NCBI RefSeq assembly: GCF_023184515.1
Contig: NZ_JAAHBP010000032.1
Location: 1 to 64,000, forward strand
Reading direction: 5' to 3'
Source: Streptomyces sp. D2-8
GTDB lineage: Bacteria; Actinomycetota; Actinomycetes; Streptomycetales; Streptomycetaceae
DNA: 64,000 nt
A program made the translations under genes and the position numbers. This document shows positions 35,770 through 44,008 of this stretch, in pieces (position 1 is the stretch's first letter; every line of letters begins with the position of its first letter). A model generated the notes under the pieces. That model saw nothing but the letters and a program-made list of their open reading frames with translations, made no database searches and was not told where the DNA came from.

Positions 35770-36945
35770 ATGACCGGACTGGACCCGCTGGGGGACGACA
35801 TCCGACCCGAGGTCAGGGAGCTGGCCGAGACGCTACGGATGCTGTTCGCCTCGCTGAGGATCTCACTGCGTCGCTACGCCGTGCGCACTCACAGCGATCC
35901 GGGGACCGTCTCGCGTTACCTCAACGGCAAGCGGGTGCCGCCCTGGTCGTTTGTGACGGGTCTGCTCACTCAGGTGGCCGACCACCGCGGTGAGCCGGTT
36001 ACCGCCGAGGTGATCAGCAGACTGCGCATGCTGCACGGCAAAGCCGTATCGGTCGGCACGCGCAACCACCGAGTCCAGGAACTTCAGCAACTGCTCGAAG
36101 AACAGGACCAGCAAGTCCGCGAAAGCCAGGACAGAGAACAAGAGCTCAAAGAGGAGTTGCACGAGCGGCAACGCCGTTTCCACATGGTGGAGACGGAGCT
36201 GCGTACTCTTGAAGCTGCCCGGGCGGCCGACCGCGACCAGCACCGCTGCGCAATGGATCAGGCCCGGGCAGAGCAGGCGCGGCTGCGCGCCGAACGCGAC
36301 AGCCTGCGCCAAGAGATCACCAGCCTGCGCACGCAACTGGCCGATGCTCAGCAGGCCACCGCCCTCGCCGAAGAGCACTGCGCCCGCCTGGAGCGGCTAC
36401 TGGACGCAGCCGAACACGGCTCGCCCCAACCGCCTCAACCAGCGAGGGCACCCCACCACCCCGTCCAGGACCTGTCGCAGAAGTCCGGGAACTCCGCACT
36501 GCCCCTGCCCTCGCCGGGCCCCGACGTCAACGCATCTCTCATCGGATCGCTGGTCAAGGCCGGCATCGGAATTCCGCTGACGTCCGCTGTCCCGGCCGTG
36601 GCCGGAGTGGGAGGGGTCTCACTCACCCAACTTCTGCCGGTCTCGAACCCTGCCAGCCTGATGCTGGCCTTCTGCGGTGTGCTGGTGAGCACCGCCGTCT
36701 TCTGTTGCCTACTGGCAGTGCCTGGTCTCAGCATCCTGATGAGCCTGGTGCGCGCCGACCGGGGAAACCGCATCCCCCGACTGCTCACCGGCCTGCTGCT
36801 GGGCGCATGTGTTCTTGCCTTCGTTCTCGGCTCGATCGACCCGGCGTGGCTGGGGCCGATCGGGGACTGGGCCAGAACTCTGAACACCGCCAAGGCGTCT
36901 TCCGACTCGTCCTGCGTGCTCGGCCCCTACATGTACTCGTGCTGA
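35770..36945 (+). CDS. HTH, coiled-coil and two-helix membrane protein
   Basis: A 391-residue protein in three parts. Residues about 12-60 look like a helix-turn-helix (LRISLRRYAVRTHSDPGTVS, RYLNGKRVPPWSFV). Residues about 90-215 are a long Glu/Arg/Gln coiled-coil (LLEEQDQQVRESQDREQELK, ERDSLRQEITSLRTQL). After a proline-rich hinge come two membrane helices (LMLAFCGVLVSTAVFCCLLA and LLTGLLLGACVLAFVLGS) and a short Cys-containing tail. Such layouts suggest a membrane-tethered DNA-binding or signalling protein. ATG 35770 has AGGGGTGGG upstream; GTG 35764 is an alternative. Confidence 0.75.
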   Translation: MTGLDPLGDDIRPEVRELAETLRMLFASLRISLRRYAVRTHSDPGTVSRYLNGKRVPPWSFVTGLLTQVADHRGEPVTAEVISRLRMLHGKAVSVGTRNHRVQELQQLLEEQDQQVRESQDREQELKEELHERQRRFHMVETELRTLEAARAADRDQHRCAMDQARAEQARLRAERDSLRQEITSLRTQLADAQQATALAEEHCARLERLLDAAEHGSPQPPQPARAPHHPVQDLSQKSGNSALPLPSPGPDVNASLIGSLVKAGIGIPLTSAVPAVAGVGGVSLTQLLPVSNPASLMLAFCGVLVSTAVFCCLLAVPGLSILMSLVRADRGNRIPRLLTGLLLGACVLAFVLGSIDPAWLGPIGDWARTLNTAKASSDSSCVLGPYMYSC

Positions 36946-37225
36946 CCTGGCCACCCCGGCGATACGCCCTCGTACGGGGTACACCGGCTGCCCGCCATCC
37001 CTGCGAAGCCGGGGGGACGCCACTCTGGTACGCCTCCTCCGCGACGACGATCCCATCTCGAAGCCGCCTGGCGCCGCATCACCGAGATGATCTCGTACCG
37101 AAAGGGCCGCACCTACCCAGCACTTGCGGCATTTCTGTGGAGTGTCGGGTCAGCTCCTGCGGAGGTTCTGACTCGTTGACGCGGGTGCCGCTGCAGACCG
37201 GGCCGGGGGTGTGCAGGGCGCGCAT

Positions 37226-37500
37226 GCTGCGGCGAAGGGCCCGCTCGTCTTCGTCAACGCCGCCCTCATGGCCGAACTCGCTCTGGGCGCCTACCGCTTA
37301 TCCCTCGCCTGGCCCCGGGTCCAGCCCACTGGCCGTGGGCCCGCCGAGCAGCAAGGCCTGGACTTCTTCCGACGCCTCGCCGACGAGCTGCCAGGGCATC
37401 CAGCCTGTAGGCCACCTGCTACCACTGGGACCTGCCGCAAGAGCTGTGGGATGCCGACGGCCGGCCCGAGCGTGCCGCACCACGAGTCCGCCCCCGTCCG
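37226..37500 (+). pseudogene. GH1 beta-glucosidase remnant
   Basis: LGAYRLSLAWPRVQPTGRGP then AEQQGLDFFRRLADEL continues, after a frame shift near 37395, as CYHWDLPQELWDADGRPERA. These are the S-x-x-W-x-R-x-x-P and T-x-x-H-W-D-L-P segments of glycoside hydrolase family 1. About 80 residues of a roughly 450-residue enzyme remain. The preceding 280 bp (36946-37225) hold no recognisable gene. Confidence 0.65.
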
Positions 37501-37529
37501 CCGCGCGAGCGGAGGCCGGGGGCGGCCTT

Positions 37530-38507
37530 TCATGGACCTCCTGTTTGGTCAGACACGCGAACGTGCGCCCGATGTCGTTCGAGAACGACACGTGCCGTGC
37601 GGGCCATGGCCTCGTCGACCATCTCACCCTGGAATGACACAGCGCCCGTTCCGCTCTTCTGCGCGGACTCGATCGCCGTGATCAGCGCCGCGCAGCGGGT
37701 GAGTTCGGCGGCGCCGGGAGAGAACACCTCGTTGATCACGGGGACATGGGAAGGATGAATCGCCATCATTCCCTCGTAGCCGAGGGAGCGGCTCTGTTCG
37801 GCGAAGGCACGCAGCCCCGACAGGTCGCCGACCCGCGTCCACAATCCGCTGACCGGGCACGGTACTCCGGCTGCTCTCGCGTCCAGCAGAACACGGGAGC
37901 GCAGTGCCACCGTTTCGGTTCCCTCCGGGCTCCAGCGGTAGCCGACGGCACGTTCCACGTCACCGCCGGGAGCGGTGAGAGCGCCCAGGTAGGCGATGCG
38001 CGGGGCGGCTCGGGCGATGTCGTAGGCCTCGCGCAGACCGCGCGCCGTCTCCAGCAGGGGAATCAGGGCCACCTGTCCTGGCGGGAGGCCCTGTTCCCGC
38101 TCGCACCAGCCCAGCAGCCGGTCGGCGAGCTCCACGTCCCGGGCTGAGCGCACCTTGGGGAGCACGATGCCGGCGAGCCCGGGCCGTACGACCGCGCGCA
38201 GTTCCTCGGCCCCCGCCCAGCCGTCCATCGGGTTGACACGGACGAACAGCGCCATCCGCCCCGTCCGATCCGCCGGCGCGGCGGCCCGTGTGATGACGTC
38301 GGCCACCTGCGCCCGGGCGGCTGGCTTGCCCGAGGCGGGCACCGCGTCCTCCAGGTCGAGGATCGCCGCGTCGGCGCCCGCCGCCCGGGCCTTGGACAGC
38401 CAGCCGGTACGGGTGCCGGGGACGAAGAGCAGGGAGCGCAGCGGGGGCCGGTCGACCGCTCCCGCGTGCACTTCGGTAGGCGTTTCCGAGGACGCCTCAG
38501 ATGACAT
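37530..38507 (-). CDS. CoA-ester lyase of the HpcH/HpaI (CitE-like) family
   Basis: A 325-residue TIM-barrel lyase. Motifs are RSLLFVPGTRTGWLSKARAA, DAAILDLEDAVP (metal-binding region), FVRVNPMDG (conserved Arg), GIVLPKVRS, ALIPLLETARGL (metal-binding Glu) and GYEGMMAIHPSHVPVINEVF. Relatives cleave malyl-CoA, beta-methylmalyl-CoA or citramalyl-CoA to acetyl-CoA plus a keto acid. Its ATG lies 11 nt inside the 3' end of the CoA-transferase gene, so the two are coupled: transferase makes the CoA ester, lyase splits it. Confidence 0.85.
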   Translation of the reverse strand: MSSEASSETPTEVHAGAVDRPPLRSLLFVPGTRTGWLSKARAAGADAAILDLEDAVPASGKPAARAQVADVITRAAAPADRTGRMALFVRVNPMDGWAGAEELRAVVRPGLAGIVLPKVRSARDVELADRLLGWCEREQGLPPGQVALIPLLETARGLREAYDIARAAPRIAYLGALTAPGGDVERAVGYRWSPEGTETVALRSRVLLDARAAGVPCPVSGLWTRVGDLSGLRAFAEQSRSLGYEGMMAIHPSHVPVINEVFSPGAAELTRCAALITAIESAQKSGTGAVSFQGEMVDEAMARTARVVLERHRAHVRVSDQTGGP

Positions 38508-39714
38508 CGCTCTTCTCCAGGTCGGTCAGCTCTTCCGCGCTGAGTCCGAGCCACTGCCCGTAGACGAGGTGGTTGTCCTGTCCGAGGGCCGGCCCGGTGC
38601 GCCAGACCCGGCCGGGTCGCTGCCGGAAGTGCGGAATGACGGCCTGCATACGCACCGGACCGAGGTCGGGGTCGTCGACGGTGATGATGTCCTCGCGCTC
38701 GGCGTACACGGGATCCACTGCGATGTCCGCGGCGTCGAACACGCGTGAGGCCACGACTTCGGCGCGGGCGAACTCCTCAAGGCACTCACCGGTGCCGCGC
38801 CCGGCCACCCAGTTCCGCAGGCCCTCGTCCAGCTGCCCTCGCCGCTCGTACTGTTGCCGCGCGGTGGCGAACTCCTGCTCGGGGAGTCCCAGCAGGGAGG
38901 CGATGTTGCGGACCGAGCGCAGCGTCGCGGAGGTCACCGTGATCCAGTCGCCGTCGCGGGAACGGTAGGTGTTGATCACGGCCGCGGGGGCGACCGCCAG
39001 CTGGTTGCCGGAGCGGTCGGGCACGCGTCCCAGCTGGTCGTGGACGATGACCTGCCATTCGACGAGACGGAACAGGGGCTCGAAGAGGGCGAGGTCGATC
39101 CACTCACCGTCGAAACCGGGGTCGTGGTCACGCCGGTGGAGGGCCGCGAGGACGGCATAGGCGCCCATCAGGCCGGTCACGGCGTCACCGTGCGAAAAGC
39201 CGGTGTGGACGGGCGGGCCGTCGGGAAACCCGGTCAGATGGACGACTCCGCTGCGCGCCTCCCCCATCTTGCCGAAGCCGGGAGCGTCCGCCTGCGACGA
39301 GGTGGCGCCGAAGCCGGAGATCTGCAGCAGGACGGCCCGGGGGTTGATCCGGTGCACGGAGTCCCAGTCGAGTCCCCAGCTGCGCAGGCGTCCGGCGCGC
39401 AGGGTGACGATCACGACGTCCGCCCAGGCGACCAGCCGGCGAGCGACACGCCGGCCGGCCGCGTGGTGCAGATCGAGGGTGACCGAGCGCTTGTTGCGGC
39501 CGGCGACCTTGAACCACAGGGGTACACCGTCACGTCGGGGCCCCATGGCGCGGGCCGCGTCGCCGGCCCCGGGGGGTTCGACGTGAATGACGTCGGCCCC
39601 CTGGTCGGCGAGCATCGAGCCCGCCAGCGGCCCGGCCACCACATGGGCGAACTCGACCACTTTCAACCCCTGCAGCTGCCCACGTCCGGTGGTGTTCCGC
39701 TCGTCGTCCGGCAC
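38497..39714 (-). CDS. Class III (CaiB/BaiF) CoA-transferase
   Basis: A 405-residue protein starting at GTG 39714. Family motifs include VVEFAHVVAGPLAGSMLADQ followed by GADVIHVEPPG, NKRSVTLDLHHAAGRRV, INPRAVLLQISGFG and, in the active-site region, GFGKMGEARSGVVHLTGFPD, which should supply the catalytic Asp. These enzymes move CoA from a donor such as succinyl-CoA to a carboxylic acid. The coupled lyase gene suggests a hydroxy dicarboxylate (malate or citramalate type) as acceptor. Confidence 0.85.
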   Translation of the reverse strand: MPDDERNTTGRGQLQGLKVVEFAHVVAGPLAGSMLADQGADVIHVEPPGAGDAARAMGPRRDGVPLWFKVAGRNKRSVTLDLHHAAGRRVARRLVAWADVVIVTLRAGRLRSWGLDWDSVHRINPRAVLLQISGFGATSSQADAPGFGKMGEARSGVVHLTGFPDGPPVHTGFSHGDAVTGLMGAYAVLAALHRRDHDPGFDGEWIDLALFEPLFRLVEWQVIVHDQLGRVPDRSGNQLAVAPAAVINTYRSRDGDWITVTSATLRSVRNIASLLGLPEQEFATARQQYERRGQLDEGLRNWVAGRGTGECLEEFARAEVVASRVFDAADIAVDPVYAEREDIITVDDPDLGPVRMQAVIPHFRQRPGRVWRTGPALGQDNHLVYGQWLGLSAEELTDLEKSDVI

Positions 39715-39853
39715 CGATCGCTCCCTCGCCCCTGCTGTTTCGCGTTGCTCCCGGCTGGGTCGACCGCGTCGGGGCGCACGGTCGTCACCGTTCGGGGTTC
39801 TCAGAGTGCAGGAGCCAAGAAATGCCTGTCGAGCATCAGAAGGCGATGAATCA

Positions 39854-39868
39854 ATGCGAAGGACGCAT
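39854..39868. promoter_or_regulatory. Candidate LysR-type operator upstream of the CoA-transferase
   Basis: ATGCG-AAGGA-CGCAT fits the T-N11-A rule of LysR regulators (TGCG ... CGCA). It lies 140 bp upstream of the transferase GTG and just beyond the 3' end of the LysR gene. The same half-sites and spacing occur at 40851-40865. Confidence 0.55.
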
Positions 39869-39889
39869 CAATACGCCCATCGCGCGGCC

Positions 39890-40816
39890 TCATGCCCACG
39901 AAACCCCGGGCGGAAGAGCGCGGCCCCGGAGGCGGTGCTCCTCGAGCGTCTCCAGGAACCGCTCCGTCGCCGTCGGGAGCGTTCGCCGGACGCGCACCAC
40001 GACGTCCAGGCGCCGGTCCACCACGGGGTCCGCCAGGGGACGGCAGACGACGGGCCCGGCGGCCATGAGGGGCAGCACGAGGGCAGGCATCGCCGTCACC
40101 CCGAGGCCGGCGGTCACCAGTCCGCCCACGGTCGCGATACTGCCCGCCTCGGCCGCCGGTACGGCGTGCGCGTCGATCTGCGCGAACGCCGCATCGGTGA
40201 GCCGGCGCACGCTCGAGTCGCGCCCGACGGCAAGGAACGGCTGACGAGCCAGGTCGTCCCAGGCGATCTCGTCGCGGTCGGCCAGCGGGTGACCTTCCGG
40301 CAGCACGGCGACGAAGCGGTCCCTGACCAGGGGGCGGTGCTTCAGCTGCTCGGGCGGATGGCCGATGGTGGTGATCGCGAAGTCGGCGTCACCGGACAGG
40401 ACCCGGTCCACCACCAGCCGTTCCAGGCCGTCGAGGAGACGTACCGTCACCTGCGGACGCCGTTCGCGAAAGTCGGAGATCACCTGCGGCAGGAGCACCG
40501 CGGCGACCGAGGGAAGGGTGGCCACGGCGACCGTTCCGGACTCGCCGAGCAGGAATCGCCTGAGTTCCTTCATGCCTGCCCGGTGGGCGGTGACGATCTG
40601 CTCGGCGACACGCAGGGCCTCGACGCCCGCCGCGGTCAACTGCACGTTGCGGGTGTGCCGTTCGAGGAGCCGGACGCCGAGCTGTCGCTCCAGATCCGCC
40701 ACCGCGCGGCTGAGTGAGGACTGGGACACGTGCAGGTCCGCGGCGGCCGCGGTGAAGCTCGCAGCCCGGGCTACGGCTGTGTACGCCGCCAGTTGACGCA
40801 AGGTGGTGGCCTCCAT
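39890..40816 (-). CDS. LysR-family transcriptional regulator
   Basis: A 308-residue protein. The N-terminal HTH reads LRQLAAYTAVARAASFTAAA then VSQSSLSRAVADLERQLGVR and LLERHTRNVQLT. The C-terminal effector domain follows (DADFAITTIG, GLGVTAMPALVLPLM). It is divergent from the CitMHS transporter and upstream of the transferase/lyase operon, with matching inverted repeats beside both, so I infer that it controls both units. The effector is probably the transported acid or its CoA product. Confidence 0.88.
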   Translation of the reverse strand: MEATTLRQLAAYTAVARAASFTAAAADLHVSQSSLSRAVADLERQLGVRLLERHTRNVQLTAAGVEALRVAEQIVTAHRAGMKELRRFLLGESGTVAVATLPSVAAVLLPQVISDFRERRPQVTVRLLDGLERLVVDRVLSGDADFAITTIGHPPEQLKHRPLVRDRFVAVLPEGHPLADRDEIAWDDLARQPFLAVGRDSSVRRLTDAAFAQIDAHAVPAAEAGSIATVGGLVTAGLGVTAMPALVLPLMAAGPVVCRPLADPVVDRRLDVVVRVRRTLPTATERFLETLEEHRLRGRALPPGVSWA

Positions 40817-40850
40817 GGCCGACGAGCATAGGGCGCGCCCTCGGGAATTG

Positions 40851-40865
40851 ATGCGCCTATCGCAT
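40851..40865. promoter_or_regulatory. Candidate LysR-type operator in the regulator/transporter divergent region
   Basis: ATGCG-CCTAT-CGCAT, the same half-sites and 5-nt spacing as at 39854-39868. It lies 35 bp upstream of the LysR start and 131 bp upstream of the transporter start. Confidence 0.6.
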
Positions 40866-40995
40866 GGACAGATCTCAGTTTGATGCTGGACACCGATCCG
40901 CTGGTGCTCCGAAACTCTCGCGTAACGCCTCGGTCGTCCCCCGCCCAGCCCCGCCCACCGTCGCCGAGGGCCGTCCCCGAGAAAGCGAGCGCCTC

Positions 40996-42457
40996 ATGCT
41001 GGCAGCCCTGGGCTTCGCCACGATCGCCGTCCTCCTGCTGCTCACCATGACCAGACGCGCCTCGGTGCTGGTCGCTCTCGTCCTGCTACCGGTGCTGGCG
41101 GCACTCGTCGGAGGCTTCGCCGGCGATCTGGGCGAACTGATCCTCGGTGGGCTGTCCAAGGTGGCCCCCACCGGCATCATGATCGCCTTCGCGGTCCTGT
41201 ACTTCAGCCTGATGGTGGACGCCGGGCTCTTCGACCCTCTGATCCGCGCCCTGTTGCGCGCGGCGCGGGGGGATCCGTTGCGGGTCACCGTCGCGACGGC
41301 CGTCCTCACACTGTGCGTCGCCCTGGACGGCGACGGTGCCTCCACGTTCGTCATCGCCGTCTCCGCGCTCCTGCCGGTCTACCGGCGGCTCGGCATGAAC
41401 CCCCTGGTGCTGTCGGGAGTGGTCTGCCTGGGCGCGGGCGTGATGAACATGATTCCCTGGGGCGGCCCGACCGTGCGAGCCATGGCGGCGCTGAAACTGG
41501 ACAGTTCCGAGGTCTTCACCCCCGTGCTGCCCGCGATGGGCTTCGGTGTCGTCTGGGTACTGGTGGCCTCCTACCTGCTCGGCCGTCGGGAGCGCAACCG
41601 TCTCGGCGCGCTGTCCCCACGGGGCCCGGGCACGGACGTGCGTACGGACACGCACCAGGGCGAGGATGCGGGGGACGAGCGCGAACCCGCCGCTTCGACG
41701 CCTGCCCCGGTCGGCGCGGCTGCCGAGTCGAACCGGCAGGTCACTCCCACGACGGCCGACGGGCCGGAGAGCCGGGCCGCCCCTGTCAGGTCACCCGGAG
41801 ACGGGCCCGGCGCCGTCCGGGTCCCGTCGGGGCAGCGCCCCTGGCTGAACATCTTCAATCTCCTGCTCACCATCGCCCTCCTGTTCTGCCTGATCCAGGA
41901 AGTGCTGCCGCTCCCGGGTCCTGTTCGTCCTCGGCTTCGCGATCGCGCTGCTGGTCAACCACCCCACCTGGGAACAGCAACAGGCCCTGCTCGACAAGCA
42001 CGCCAAGAGCGTTGTCCTGGTCACGACGATGATCTTCGCGGCCGGCGTCCTCACCGGAATCCTCAGCGGCACCAGGATGATCGACGAGATGGCCGAGGCG
42101 TTCGTCTCCGTAGTCCCCGCCTCCGTCGGGTCGCACCTGCCCGTCGCGGTGGCCGTCACCAGCATGCCGCTGAGCCTCGTCTTCACCCCGGACGCCTACT
42201 ACTTCGGGGTGCTGCCCGTACTCGCCGAGACCGCGAACGGGTTCGGCACGGACCCGGCCGAGGTCGCCCGGGCCGCCATTCTCGGCCAGATGACGACGGG
42301 TTTCCCACTCAGCCCCCTCACCGCGTCCACGTTCATCCTGATCGGCATGAGCGGTGTGTCGCTCGGCGAACACCAGCGCTTCATCTTCCGCTGGGCCTTC
42401 GCCACCACCCTCGTCATGACCGCCGGCGCGCTACTGACCGGCGCCTTCTCCCTGTAA
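40996..42457 (+). pseudogene. CitMHS-family organic-acid transporter, frameshifted as given
   Basis: From ATG 40996 the first frame gives LVALVLLPVLAALVGGFAGD, TGIMIAFAVLYFSLMVDAGL and GVMNMIPWGGPTVRAMAAL, the pattern of CitMHS citrate/organic-acid:H+ (or metal complex) symporters. A variable hydrophilic loop then leads to PWLNIFNLLLTIALLFCLI. At the GGG near 41925 one extra G shifts the frame, and the continuation (VLFVLGFAIALLVNHPTWEQ to SLVFTPDAYYFGVLPVLAET and the stop at 42457) is fully family-like. One base removed would restore a protein of about 486 residues, so this may be a sequencing error rather than decay. Confidence 0.75.
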
Positions 42458-42539
42458 CCGCCGGGAGCCCCGAGGCGGGCGACCGGATCCCCACACCCGG
42501 GCGCCCGCTCCGGGTGGAAACCGACCGAGACGAGGACCC

Positions 42540-43934
42540 ATGAGACCGATCGCCAGACGTACGGTGCTCGCCGCCACCGCAGGCGCGGTCACGGCGCCGG
42601 CCGTGAGCACCTCAACCGCCGCGGCCGCCGACGCCACGACAGTCGCATCCGAAGGACGGCAAGCGGCCTCCGGACCCCACCCGGTCCTGCGCACCGACCT
42701 CGTCACTCGTGTGACGCCGAGGAACAACTGGCTGGTGACAGCCGTCGCCGTCCAGTACGCGCGTCGCATCGACCTGCGCGGCGTGGTGGTCCCGCCCTCC
42801 GCCTTCGAGGTGCAGGCCACCGTGGGCGGGCGGACAGCGGCTCGGACGGTGACCCGGGTGTACTCCAACACCGCCGCCGAAGTGGACGACCGGTCGCGCC
42901 CCGGACGGCCGGGGAATCACCTGATCATCGAGCTCGACCCGAACGACACCAACGCGCGGGCCGCCGGCACCGATCCCCTTCCGCTCGACCGCGCCTACTC
43001 GGTCAGACAGGTGGCGGACGTGCGCACCCCGGACGGTGAACGGGTACTCCAGGCCGGCCCGTTCGCGATCCAGAACGACGACGTCATCACCCCCGTCGTC
43101 GACGACTTCACCGCCGGGTCCTTCACCGACTCCGCGGGGTTCGAACTGGACTTCCGGCTGTACCGGCCCGAAGGGCTCGTACGGAACCCGGGCACGCGCA
43201 CGCGCTACCCGCTCGTCGTCACCCTGCACGGCGGTGGCGAAGTCGCGGACAACAACATGACCCAGCTGACGTCCAACCGGATCGCGGTCACGTTCGCCAA
43301 ACCGGAACGACAGCGCCGCAACCCCGCGTTCGTCCTCTCTCCGCAGATCCCCCTGCCCCGTCCCATGGACGGACCCGACGGCACGGACTGGACCGACCCC
43401 ACGGTCCAGGGCGCGCTGACCGAACTCATCGACACCTTCGTGAGCGAGCACTCCAGGAACGTGGACCCTGCCCGGTTGTATCTCGTCGGCCTGTCCTCGG
43501 GCGGGCGCGGCATCTACAGCCTGCTGGCGAAGCGACCCGACGCGTTCGCGGCTGCCCTGCCCACGGCCGGCTGGGGTGACCCGGCCGCCATGGACAGGAT
43601 CACGCACATCCCGATCTGGGCCGACCACTCCGTCGACGACCCGGTGGTTCCCTACCGGGAGGGCCGGTTCGGCAATCCCGGCACCTGGACCCTGATGAAC
43701 GCACTGGAGGACGCCGGTGCACGCGTCAGCCGTGGGGAGTGGGCCAACGATCTGCCGAAGGCACAGTTCGAGGCCCGCTCCCGCGCGCTCCTGCGGCAGG
43801 CCCGCGCCACGCGCAGTCACGTCCTGTTCACGAGCTACACGGCCGGGACGACACCGGTCAACCCACACCTCTCATGGGCCCAGACCTACGAGAACGACGT
43901 GGTCATCGACTGGCTCTTCGCACAGTCCCGGTAG
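42540..43934 (+). CDS. Secreted esterase (PHB-depolymerase-like alpha/beta hydrolase)
   Basis: A 464-residue protein with a twin-arginine-like N-terminus (RPIARRTVLAATAGAVTAPA). Residues about 50-195 form an immunoglobulin-like N-domain, then an alpha/beta hydrolase fold begins at RYPLVVTLHGGGEV. The nucleophile elbow is G-L-S-S-G with Ser319 (LYLVGLSSGGRGIYSL). A C-terminal IWADHSVDDPVVPY region should provide the acid, and a distal His completes the triad. It resembles esterases with Ig-like N-domains and PHB depolymerases. It follows the transporter by 83 bp and precedes a second secreted hydrolase. Confidence 0.8.
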   Translation: MRPIARRTVLAATAGAVTAPAVSTSTAAAADATTVASEGRQAASGPHPVLRTDLVTRVTPRNNWLVTAVAVQYARRIDLRGVVVPPSAFEVQATVGGRTAARTVTRVYSNTAAEVDDRSRPGRPGNHLIIELDPNDTNARAAGTDPLPLDRAYSVRQVADVRTPDGERVLQAGPFAIQNDDVITPVVDDFTAGSFTDSAGFELDFRLYRPEGLVRNPGTRTRYPLVVTLHGGGEVADNNMTQLTSNRIAVTFAKPERQRRNPAFVLSPQIPLPRPMDGPDGTDWTDPTVQGALTELIDTFVSEHSRNVDPARLYLVGLSSGGRGIYSLLAKRPDAFAAALPTAGWGDPAAMDRITHIPIWADHSVDDPVVPYREGRFGNPGTWTLMNALEDAGARVSRGEWANDLPKAQFEARSRALLRQARATRSHVLFTSYTAGTTPVNPHLSWAQTYENDVVIDWLFAQSR

Positions 43935-44008
43935 CCGCCCGCACTCCGGCGCCGTTGCCTCTCCTCGCTGTCCGGTTACCGCTCTCACCGCTCTTTGGAG
44001 GTAAAGCA

